64,000 nt of DNA from Nemertoderma westbladi (taxonomy: Eukaryota > Xenacoelomorpha > Nemertodermatida > Nemertodermatidae): NCBI GenBank assembly GCA_032718475.1, contig JAUCBJ010009074.1, positions 1 to 64,000 of the forward strand, read 5' to 3'. Position numbers and translations under genes: made by a program. The number at the start of each line of letters is the position of its first letter. The stretch's first letter is position 1. Positions 39,990 through 49,519 of the stretch are shown in pieces. The notes under the pieces were generated by a model. The model worked only from the letters and a program-made list of their open reading frames with translations, was not told the DNA's origin and made no database searches.

Positions 39990-41350
39990 AATATGGATAA
40001 ACTCATATATAGCAGATATGACGGAGTTGATAGAAGATGGTCTTGGTATCGGGGAGCGATATACTCTACTTTCAAACGTTTGTTGATAGCTTGATACGCG
40101 GTGATACTAGTCCAACTACTACGAAGGATGATGGTCGTTATATCGAACCTACGATTTCCTGGAAGTAACTTACGCGTGAATTGGACTATGGAAAATTCAC
40201 CGCTCGCTACACGCATTGTAATGGTATGTATATGGACTTCTTAACCATTGGCCATTCTATCGATTTACACGATACGGACTATGTCGAACATATCCTACCC
40301 AGAGGTGTCGAAACGATAAACCAAAATTCTAATGCGAAAATCCTATTCGAAATCGACTCGAAAGAAAAGACATTAAAGAAACAAATAAAAGCGGTAACTC
40401 CAACATATATTTGGAATTCTTGATAGAAGCATTGTAACAACAAATAAATATCACCCGCGTTTCTCCTTCAAGACGTGCGTCTTTGGTATTATTACGATAA
40501 ATGCCCTAGACCCAGCCAATAAACGGAAAGACATAAACATCCACGGAAACGTTGTGTTAAACACAGTTGTGTTCGTTATATTTACTGGAGTTTCGAGCGA
40601 AACTTGTTTGACGTATCACCTATGCTCACTCGGCTCGAACGATCCTGGAGTAAACCTACGATCAGAGTCCCGGAATACTCGGTCAAACCTCCTCATTCCT
40701 TAGTTGGACCTCAGACCTGCGATCCTGGTGGTGTCGCGGATCCTCGCGGACTGTATTCACTGTTCAAAGATCTAGTGCTACCCTAACAATTAATCGGTAA
40801 CACTCCGACAGTGATTTCTAGCTAGCTGCCCATCTTACCTAGCCGGATTGTGACGCGGACACCTAATATCACTATCCAACTGTATGGTCGTCCCCGTTTA
40901 ACGCGATACAACCCTTCATCAAGGTGAAGGAGAGCGTTGTACGAAACGAGTTAAACGCTATTCTATAAAGATCAAAAAAGAAACCTGCGTTTGTTCAGAT
41001 AAACGTAAGTTATAACAGTAAGTCCAATCGATAAACGAATTGGCCTTATCTCAGTTCGATTGGGAAATCTCGAATCTCTAAGAAGATATCAAGCTTAGAA
41101 AACCCTATTCTCTGCGAGAGTTTTGGACGAACGTATCCCATGACAAGCGGAGGAAAATCAGCTCGAGGAGAAGCATATCGAAATGGATGAGACACCGACC
41201 GTAAACCCAAACCTTCTAATGCAATTGTATTGCACCCTTTACCCAGGAGTTATAGCCTTTCTAGTAAAGTGGCTCGCCCCAAAGAGAAAAGGACTCTTGC
41301 TGGCCTCGGGAAACTGCGTGAACGCCGTCCGCGCAAGAAAAACTAACTGT
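39990..41350 (+). pseudogene. CpG-rich block of broken, unidentified ORFs
   Basis: Open stretches on the plus strand have codon-like composition with many CpG codons, unlike the AT-rich surroundings: 40181-40423 (80 residues), a ~85-codon open stretch around 40440-40690 with no ATG start, and 41183-41491. Each is closed by stops or continues in another frame, so the block looks decayed. I cannot name the proteins. Part of 41183-41345 (LYPGVIAFLV, GLLLASGNC) resembles the repeat fold of TATA-binding-protein-like proteins, but only weakly. Possible explanations are an old insertion of foreign or viral DNA or a CpG-rich host pseudogene. Neither is shown. Confidence 0.35.
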
Positions 41351-41402
41351 TTAGAGTATCTTTATGTTTTAGAAACTGTGATTTTTATATTTTATAGACT
41401 GA

Positions 41403-41830
41403 AAATCCCATTTTCTGGGAGCGGTGTAAAAGCCTTTGCTGAATTGCCCCGTTATTTTTCTTATTTTTCCATTAAAATACTCTGTAGTTGATTTAATAGG
41501 AGTAAGAGACCGTATTATTGCTGTATCGGTGTTTTTTAGAGGATCTAAGAGCTATTTCCTCCGTATGTGTACTGTGAAAGGCATAGTTGATGATTCTATG
41601 GCAATTCCGTGACGCAAAAGGTGATAGCTACTCTTGAACAGTAGTTACTATGACGACGGTTAACAGCTGATATTCATACGTGTCGATTTTCTTTGTTCTA
41701 CGGCGTCTCTCAGTTCAGTCAGCCAATCAGAGCATTTTTATGGCTCTTGTACAGAAATTTCCTAGAAATCACGCAATGCGTTATGGGCAGTGTTTACATT
41801 CTGTCCTGAGCCAGGAGAGAGCGGCTTGGG
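41403..41830 (+). repeat. Dispersed repeat, copy 1 (partner at 63655-64000)
   Basis: Words shared in order with the right end of the window: GGTGTAAAAGCCTTTGC/GGTGTAAAGGCTTTTGC, TACTCTGTAGTTG, CGGTGTTTT, CATAAAAAGCC or related, TCTGTATGTGTACT/CCGTATGTGTACT, CCAATCAGAGC and ACAGAAA. Both copies are in the same orientation and are clearly diverged. The conserved CCAATCAGAGC includes a CCAAT box, so these may be promoter-bearing ends of a multicopy gene or of a transposon (an LTR, for example). The identity is unknown. Confidence 0.7.
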
Positions 41831-42600
41831 AATATTTTGTGCTTTTCTGTTTTAGCCTAACACTAGTAGGCTTAATTATAAGGACATATATCCGTTATCA
41901 AACCAAACCTGACCTCACACTGGCCACTGGTTAACTGGCCCATACTCAATCAACGCAACATACCTAATCTAATATACCTGTGCATACTTTTATATTGTTA
42001 TACTGCTATTTACTGTCGGTTCTTCATAATATGGTTGATGAATTATTATATTTGGAATAACGATAAATAACCCCGAAAACCCAATATTCTTGATATACCG
42101 AAGGTAAGAGAGAAAGGTTACATATAACGATTGTGACTTATGTTAAAGTGGTTTGAAGTGAATCTAATGTTATTTGATAGACCCTACATGATTCGGTCCG
42201 TGTTCCTTTTATATGTGACTAAAATCAGTGAAGATCGGCAGATCAGTGTGCAGTATTGTGCAGCATTGTGTATGAGTGAGACTGATAACGAAGCATTTCC
42301 TAAAGAATGCGCCATATATGTGAATTGTAACTAAGCCATATCGTTGTGAGTAGTTTAAGTCATAACTCTGTTTATATAGATAGAGCGCCACGTCCTAAAG
42401 GAACTGTTAATATTCCCCGAAGGTGAATAATATTGTCAGAGATTATATAATACTGTCAGTCGAATAATACATTAGGCTTACATAGCAATACGATTAAGCC
42501 GTCGAACCCAATCTCCCGGGTATATCCAGCGGGTGAATGATCGCGCACCGATTGGTTTCGACTAGTGTAGTGAATCAAATACTTGTCAGAGGCTAAAAGT
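41831..42600. other. No gene seen
   Basis: This is AT-rich sequence with short ORFs but no recognised domain, repeat or RNA. One ORF (41680-41934) has a hydrophobic C-terminal stretch, but most of it lies inside the dispersed repeat, so I do not call it. Confidence 0.5.
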
Positions 42601-42606
42601 GATTTA

Positions 42607-43330
42607 TTATCTAGAAGACATCCTAATTTGGCGGGTTAAACTGCTAAAGGTCTGAAAGCGCGAAAACTTATAAATTTGCAAATCCCGACTACAACGTCCT
42701 AAATCGAAATTTAAACGCTCAACTGTATCTTTGCAGTGATAGAGAACTACTTTAAGTTGGTCATAGATAGATTCAGTAGGTTCTGAAACAACAGAATAGT
42801 CATTCAATGCGAAAGTGAAATCACTGAATTTGAAGTTTGTATCGGATGGATTTATTTCACGTTTAATAAAACCCTTTAGTATCTTCATTGTAATATCTGT
42901 ATCTATAACGATAGAAACCCGAGGTAGGCGGCGTAGGCCTAATACTTTCTGTAAATATATCAGATCGTCTACTGACATTTTACGACATCCACTTATGTCT
43001 AAAGTTCGCAAACTTCCTAGTTGGTAAAGCTAACTAAGTCCCGCAGAGGTGACATCGCATACTGGAGGAGAGCACAAGGATATCAGGTTGGGACAGGACT
43101 GTGCTATAGCGTTGACTGTGTCATCATTTACGGCCAAGGTTTTCAACTTTAGTGTGTTGAGTTGGGGGAATTGAACTTTACCAAATATCCAAGTATCCCC
43201 CTCCATTAGGGCAGTACTGCAGTACGGTGGGTCAAAAATATATCCTCCTCCATCTCTCTCAACCCATGAGACATTGGGCCTAATGGGACCCATCGTAAAA
43301 GATTGATAATTAAATCTTCAGGAAATTTCT
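42607..43330 (-). pseudogene. Leucine-rich-repeat (F-box/LRR-like) ORF with one in-frame stop
   Basis: Minus-strand frames 43293-43030 and 43011-42607 are in phase and separated by a single TAG at about 43027-43029. The reading across it gives LNTLKLKTLAV..AIAQSCPNLISL and then LRTLDISGCRKMS. Established knowledge: the pattern LxxLxLxxC/N with 'I(A)QxCPNLxxL' and 'LxxLDISGC' is typical of cysteine-containing LRRs of F-box/LRR and AMN1-like proteins, which bind substrates in SCF ubiquitin ligases. Upstream, around 43290-43350, another frame encodes FPEDLIINLLRWV, which could be an F-box remnant separated by a frameshift. With a stop and a probable frameshift it is best read as a pseudogene. 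A sequencing error, or a functional short gene, is possible. Confidence 0.55.
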
Positions 43331-43359
43331 CGCCAAACACTTCACCAATACCGGTACCA

Positions 43360-44735
43360 TAGAATAGTTTAACTATGATATCTAGGGGAAAGAAACATTG
43401 ATCTAAGAATATGTCTTTATACTGTTATAGGATTCCATAATGTAGTACAAAGTTATTTCTTGTTGGTTGCGAGGCATTAGGGAGGGTTGGGCGGGCGGCG
43501 GAGGTTGTTCATTATATAGAAGTTCCAGTTGATTAAATGCCAATAGATATAGGAACGCAGTATATATTTTCTCATGACCATACGAAGTCTAGGTGCAGCC
43601 AACGCTAGCCAGTGACAGACTTCAGTAATATCGAGAGATTTTTTCTGATATTCGGCGGTTACAATTACCTTTGATAATGTCCGGGTGACACCTGTATAAC
43701 ATACAGTATTTCCTGTAATGTTAGGATACGGCCATCCGAGTTTGAATAACTACTGCGTTGTTCACTATATCCATGGTTGCGGTAATCACCTACGGTACGG
43801 ACAGACTGTCAGTACGTATGTCGAAGTCGTACCGGTAGCCTACTACAGTACCACAGTACTACTACTTGAAAGTTGGAACATAGTAACTGACTGCCGGTCA
43901 CTGGTCGGCTGGTAGCCTAATCACCCAACTACTACTGTACACTCACTTAGCACTTTTTGTTCGGGAAAATCTTTGCCTGAAATCTTAAAGGATTATAGAT
44001 AAATACAAAATACGACAGTTCAATTTATTTTATTATATTAATTTGCATTTGCATCTTTTATTTATGAATATACTGTATTTAGCGACAAAAACGTACAAAT
44101 AAAAGAATATTGCGAATTACAGTACATGGGAATAAATAAAGAAACATTTGTTGATTTGTGGTAACGTAGCAACACTTTCGGTTGGGAATTCAAATTGTTA
44201 CTGGCCATACTGCAGACTGGCGGATTGTCCTATTGAACAAAACAGCTTCATGACATTATTGGTTGTGTGTGGTTCCTTCACATTTATGTTGACTTTTTCG
44301 GTCCGCATCTCCTTACCTGTTACTCCAAACGTGTTTGCCGCTCACTCTAATCGCATTATGTACAATTTATGCGTAATCCAACGAGGCCGAGGTGAGGACG
44401 ACGAATCCATCGAAGAAATTAAACTCGAAATATAATTATGAAACCAAACGGCGCCGAAGCCTACTACCGTTGGTTTGGATGGTTGTTGATTGTAGTGACA
44501 TTATACAGTGTATTATCTGACGTCGATTGTTAAAGCAGAGAAAATCGCGGTGAAATCTGTGAGTTTAATAAGCTGAATTAGTTAGTTGGTAGGTACCGAT
44601 AGCAGGATTGCTACCGGAATGTAGCAGAGGCATAGCGAGTCCTTCTGGCTGGCGCCCAGGGGAATGAAGCTGAGATGCCCCTAAAGCCTAAGTAAAGCCC
44701 CTAAATTTAGTGGGTCAGTTATTTCTCTTAGATAC
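43360..44735. other. No gene seen
   Basis: I found no recognised coding region, RNA or array. There is a short GC-rich patch (GGGCGGGCGGCGGAGG at about 43489) and several TACCGGTA palindromes (43351, 43832). ORFs of 65-95 residues have no visible motif. Confidence 0.5.
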
Positions 44736-46908
44736 TACTACTACTAGGATCGGCATGCTGCATTGCAGCTGCATTTTTAAGAATGCTGTGCCGGCTTATC
44801 GACAAAATTGCACCGCCACAACTCCCTATCACCCATGACATTTGCTAGATCATCCGCATCTTCAAGGCCAGTGTCCTTTAAGATGCGTCTCAAGAAAGTC
44901 ATTGGCTGTCCGCCATGCTTATTCACCCCATGAGGCTGCCAAAGTACAAGATTATGCACTGGCTGGTCCTCACGGCGAAAGCAATGTCCTGCAAAGCGGA
45001 GGCGATTTTGTTCTAGTGTCAAGCTTGGGGGATCCAATGTAACACCTCCAATGTTATATAGTGTCTGGTTGGAGATGTGTGCATTGAACTTGACACAATG
45101 AACCCGGCGTAGCATTCTTGTGAATGTGCCATCCAGAGATTTGGTGTCCTCAGCAGTTAGAGCCCAGCATGGACTCCCATAGAGGAGTGCTGTAACTACT
45201 GCTGCTCTAATTAACCGGACCTTAAGTTTCCGATTAATTCTCGGTGCCTTCCAAATCCTGGAAAGCCTATTCAAGGCTGCCCATGCCTTTCCCTTACGTA
45301 TTCGAAGGTCCTCACCTGACTTCCGGATCCATGATCCCAGGTAACAGAAGTCATCCACATGCTCAAGCATATCATCTTTTGAGCTTATGCTCATCCGATC
45401 AGAGACTTGCTGAGGACTTTCAAAGTTAACTGTCAAAATTTTGGTCTTTCTGGAGTTAATAAAAAGACCAACACTAGAAGCAGCATGTTCTGATGAGCTG
45501 AGGAGCCGTTGGGCTCCCTCTAGTGATTCTGAGAGTACTCCTAAGTCATCAGCAAAGTCTAGATCAGTTAGGTACTTGGCAGGATTTCCTCGACTTCTGG
45601 AGCCAGTAGGTGGAGTTATCATCACCCCATCATCATTATGACGATCTAAGTACATGCGTAGAACATAGTCAACAACAATTATGAACAAGAATGGTGCAAG
45701 TGTGTCTCCCTGGAGGACGCCCCATAACACTCCAAATGGTTCTGTGTCACCGTCAACAGTAGACACAAGTGTTGTCGAACCATCGTATACTGATCTGATT
45801 GCTGCAATAATTTAATCAGGAATCCCATATAATGAAAGTATGCTGAACATACGTGAGCGAGAGACTGAATCAAAGGCCTTGAAGAAGTCAACAAAGATAA
45901 CAGCCAGATGCCTGTCTTTCTTTTTTGATAACTCTTCAATTATCCTTCTAAGTGCCAAAATGGGCTCCATGGTCCCACGACCTTTACGGAACCCATTCTG
46001 ATTTCCACGGAGCAGTCTCTCAATGGGATCCCTGATGCGATTTAATAGAATTCTATTGTATAGCTTTGCAGCAATCGAGATCAATGAGATTCCCCGAAAA
46101 GAACCATAGAGTGTTAGGTTGCCCTTCTTGGGAACTGGCACCAACTTATTAGTTTTCATTTCTTGTGGGACTCTTGTTGTACGGTACATGTCTACTATGA
46201 TGGGATAGATGAGCTTTAAACACTCCGGTATTTTAAAGACCTCAGGGGGAACACCATCTACTCCACTGGCACGATTGGTCTTAATGCTCTTTGCAGCAGC
46301 CTTCACTTCTGCAAAGGAGATATCGCCAATGGGAATATCTGGGAGTACAGACTCAGACACTTTTACTTCTATAAAGTTATCAGGCAATACCCTGTCATTA
46401 TTGAGGAGCTTTTCAAAGTGGGCCTTCCAACCATTGAGGCGATCGGCTGGTGATTCAGCCTTAACCTTGGTGGTTGGTTGGCTTTTTCGACCAGCAAGCA
46501 AGTTGATCGATCTCCATGCCTGTGATGATTGCCTGCTGTCGTCAGCATCATTGATGGCATCAACCTGTTGGTTTATAAGCTCCTGTAAATTAACAGAGTA
46601 CTGCCTGTTCAGGGACCTAGATGCAGCTTTAACTGCATTCTTGGCCGCTGTAATCTGTTTGAGTCGGGACTCTTTCTGCGCCTTGTAGAGGTCATTTCGG
46701 CACTTCTGAATTTTGTTAGTCAGTCCAGGGGGCCCGTTTCCTGTCTCGAGGGTATACAGGAACTGTTTCTGCATCTGCTAACTTAACTGCCTCTGCGAAG
46801 GCAGTATAGCCCTCACAGTGATCTGCCGCCTCAGAGGCAAGAGCCTCATACCTGTTGCTCAGCTGTAGTGTGAAGCTGGATCTCACACTTGCATTGCTCT
46901 CACACTCT
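44736..46908 (-). mobile_element. RTE-like LINE, 5'-truncated, with (TAG)n 3' tail
   Basis: A minus-strand LINE reads from near 46908 to 44736. The 3' end after the ORF is short and finishes with a TAG-trinucleotide run (seen as ACTACTACTACTAG on the plus strand at 44738). The same tail and 3' sequence occur in fragments at 59096 and 62024, which defines the family's 3' end. RTE-type LINEs often end in short tandem repeats rather than poly(A). The endonuclease domain is missing, so the copy is 5'-truncated. Clade assignment rests on the C-terminal style and is provisional. Confidence 0.85.
44777..46774 (-). pseudogene. LINE reverse transcriptase, one in-frame stop and an upstream frameshift
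   Basis: Two open segments, 46774-45812 (320 residues) and 45811-44777, are in the same frame and separated only by a TAA at 45812-45814 after LSLYGIPD. Motifs in order: RASGVDGVPPEV; FRGISL; NQNGFRKGRGT; VDFFKAFDSV (motif A aspartate); LQGDTLAP; LDFADDLGVLS (catalytic FADD); then the C-terminal tail LLYGSPCWALT.., TRMLRRVHCV, and RLRFAGHCFRRED, ending in W. The paralogous fragment near 61095 has a glycine codon where this copy has the stop. Upstream, a frame encoding RKRAPWTD joins this ORF only after a frameshift near 46730. The stop and frameshift make this copy non-autonomous unless they are sequencing errors. Confidence 0.88.
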
Positions 46909-47513
46909 TAGATAGAATCCTTTAAACAATAGGTTTACCGTGTCGAAAGTACTTCGCCCTAACCAAAAATATGTCCTCTTTCAGATGAGACAAATAAAAA
47001 TTGAATAGCTCCAGTTGTTTTCGAGATATGAGGAGTTCCTGGCACCCGCATGCCATATCAGCACCTTTCGGAATTGAAAAAATACTCATCCCTGCAAACA
47101 TCACCCTTCAAAGACTTGGGTATAACCATTAAACCATACTAATGCTTTTTTGGTTTGATAAATTCATTATTAGTAATCGAAAGTGAGATTAGAAGCAAAA
47201 TTGAACTTTTTATTTTTTTAATAGATATACTAAAACAGCACCAAAAGTGCAAGTAGCTCAAAATTTTCAAATAGACAAAAGTGGTAATTTGGCCGTATAG
47301 TTAGGCTACTGAGGTTTTAGAATATGCTAATTTCATTGGCAAGCTTTATAAAATTGTGGTATTGTCGAAAATGGTACGAAAATGATAAGTTTCATCCATC
47401 ACAAGCCATTTCATTGCAAACTCATTTTCAAAATGGCGTTTATTATGTTCTAATTAATTAAATTTTGCTGCCATTCACTATTTGCACATTACTATTCACA
47501 TAGTTACAAATAG
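46909..47513. other. No gene seen between the RTE-like LINE and the P-element end
   Basis: This is AT-rich DNA with short ORFs lacking motifs. The 3' end of the P element probably lies here, but I could not recognise its terminal inverted repeat. Confidence 0.45.
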
Positions 47514-47919
47514 TTACAAATAAAAAGCGACTGAATAATTAATTTTTTGTTGACGAGTTTTAAATTCTATAATTGTATCCTTCCTAGAGCACTGGGAGTG
47601 TTCCTTTGCAACATTTTTTCCAAAGACATTGCAGACCGTGGTAAAGACAACCTTAATAGTGTTCTGTATATGTTTATCACAACCAATGTCCATAAATGGG
47701 CTGTGTTCAAAAACGTGATTCAAAACCACTTGCGCAACCTTTCTGTTTGGGAATTCTTGTTCTATAATTACGGTCTCAGCTCGATCCAAAATTACAAAGG
47801 CATGTTTTACTAGTTCACGAAGACTTTCTGTAGGGAATATTAACCCGCCCTGATCTAAAAGTTTAAAATAACGGTGTTATTTTAACTGATTCTTTATGTA
47901 CACCGAGTGTTTGGGGGCG
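47514..47919 (-). pseudogene. P-element transposase, C-terminal segment
   Basis: The minus strand encodes RYFKLLDQGGLIFPTESL followed by a helical segment and ends at 47514. The pattern 'xGGLxxPxxxL' is typical of the C-terminal region of P-element/THAP9-type transposases. It continues the segment at 48479-49042 once the 550-bp inserted element is removed. A TAA in this frame near 47880 shows decay. Confidence 0.7.
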
Positions 47920-47922
47920 TTC

Positions 47923-48472
47923 ATAAAGTATGTCACGCAAATTTTTCCGATTTTTGACCCCCCCCCCCTTTCCCCCCTCTGTCACAAAGTGTCACACAAG
48001 CTCGACCCCCCCCCCCCGGCCTCTGTCACATTAGACAATTTGTAATACCCCCCCCCCCCCCCCCCCCCGACAAAAACATTTTATTGTAATAATACACAAT
48101 GTTTGTTATGCCAAAATAGAAAATACAATATTAATTCAATCACTATATCTACATTTAACCACGGTTCTTATTCTATATTAATAACAGGTATTACAGTGTT
48201 GGAGTCAATGGCTTCTATGTCCTACTCAATTTATCGATTATACTCAATGTTTGAGTTTATTGTTTTCCTTAAAGTTACCCACTCTTCTACACATGTGTGA
48301 AAGTCAAAAGCCAAGATAACATCAAAGTATAGGCCTACCGTAGAACATCGCCGTGACCGTCACAAAAGTCGTCACCCCCTCCCCCCTCTGTCACAAAATG
48401 TCGCGCAAGCTCTAACCACCCCCCCCCCCCCCCTCCCTCCCCTAGTGCGTGACATACTTTATGAACGCCCCC
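47923..48472. mobile_element. 550-bp MITE with perfect 27-bp terminal inverted repeats
   Basis: Bases 47923-47949 (starting GGGGGCGTTCATAAAGTATG) and 48446-48472 are perfect inverted copies. TTT flanks both ends (47920-47922 and 48473-48475), a plausible 3-bp target duplication. The inside has no transposase but holds several poly-C tracts (near 47958, 48007, 48047 and 48417) and a direct repeat around CCCCCCTCTGTCACAAA (~47973 and ~48381). It sits inside the P-element transposase reading frame. The superfamily is not certain; a 3-bp A/T-rich duplication would suit PIF/Harbinger. The ORF at 48103-48300 inside it has no motif and is ignored. Confidence 0.88.
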
Positions 48473-48478
48473 TTTGAA

Positions 48479-49042
48479 CTAGCAGTCATTACATTGATAT
48501 TTCTTTAGTAACTTGTGCGCTATGTAGCCAGCTACACAAACAGTAGCCTCGGTTGTCGCCTCATCAACAGCATAAACAAAGTCGATAATATCGATATTCT
48601 CTAATAGATCAGTGAAATCGAAATCCTGAGATCGATCTACAATAACGTCATCTAAACAAATATTCTTCTTTAGCATAGATTTAACACGAATGATATTTTC
48701 CGACCTAATAACTTCTAATAAGCCCACCAAAAAACGACCCCCACTCATTTGCCTGTACTTTGAATAGTGGCGTTCTAATGGATCTGTTTGAAGTCGTCCT
48801 GTAAGAACAAATTCATAATCATCGCTATATAACAACTCAAAACACAAGTTGGCCATTGATCGGTTTGTTTGTATTAGTGCTTGCCGTGTCGCCGAAGTAA
48901 GCAGTTTATTCGAGGGAATTATTTCAATATCCAACCAATCAGCAAACTCCCTGAGAAATTCAAACTTTCCATCACTTTTAATCATTGCGTTTCCAATAGG
49001 AATTTTACGATACCGTTCTTTGGCGTTGACGACTAACCACAT
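48479..49042 (-). pseudogene. P-element transposase, central/C-terminal segment (187 aa)
   Basis: The frame encodes MWLVVNAKERYRKIPIG and later LTGRLQTDPLERHYSKYRQM followed by SGGRF, then VAGYIAHKLLKKYQC. The LTGRLQxDPLExxFxxxRxxxG signature is diagnostic of P-element and THAP9-like transposases, DNA-cutting enzymes of the P superfamily; the VAGYxxxKL..C segment follows in the family. The segment ends in a TAG only two bases from the MITE duplication. On its upstream side it continues in another frame (49033-49233), so it is frameshifted and not functional. Confidence 0.88.
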
Positions 49043-49375
49043 ACAGGAGCAACGTTTTGCTTCTTGTTGCCAAAATGAGTGACACTGTAGGTTAATTTAG
49101 GAGCCAATCGCAAAGAGCTTAGGATAACAGAATCGATTTCCTCTACTCGGTAAAGGAGGGACCATTTTACTTTTCCTGTGGGAACAAACAGTAAAGGTTT
49201 TCTTGTCAAGTTTGTAAACAAAGGGTTTTCCAATATTAAATAGTTTCTGATTGGCTAAACTATTTCGAACATTTTTAATAAGATGAATGGGATCATATAT
49301 AAAGAATATGTTCTTGTTAGAAATAGATGCCATAGAACAAAATTTATCACCTGGTTTCTTTGATGAAAGACTATT
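49033..49375 (-). pseudogene. P-element transposase, catalytic-core segment, frameshifted
   Basis: Starting at the LINE insertion point, the minus strand encodes SLSSKKPGDKF.. and then FIYDPIHLIKNVRNSL, the family's conserved (Y/F)DxxHLxKxxRN motif with an acidic residue. It runs to about 49195, then shifts frame to KVKWSLLYRVEEID..LRLAPKLT..VTH, continuing to a second frameshift near 49040. Order and motifs match P-element transposases. The 14 bases GATGAAAGACTATT at 49362-49375 were duplicated by the adjacent LINE. Confidence 0.83.
49362..49375. repeat. Target-site duplication, left copy
   Basis: GATGAAAGACTATT, identical to 53923-53936. The last two T overlap the start of the poly-T run, so the exact edge is uncertain by 2 bases. 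Confidence 0.9.
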
Positions 49376-49519
49376 TTTTTTTTTTTTTTTTTTTATAGCT
49401 ACACCCCCCTGTCGGGGTAAAAGTTTTATTTAATAATTAATTGATAAAATATAAATAAAAATAAAAATTAATATAACTCAATAAAAGTAATTTATAATAG
49501 CGTATCCCAGTAATATATG

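Noticed and set aside
46209-46688. 159-residue plus-strand ORF opposite the RTE-like reverse transcriptase
   Set aside because: The minus frame has RT motifs in order; the plus ORF is a complementary shadow.
48103-48300. ORF inside the MITE
   Set aside because: Short, motif-free and unlike any transposase; MITEs are non-coding.
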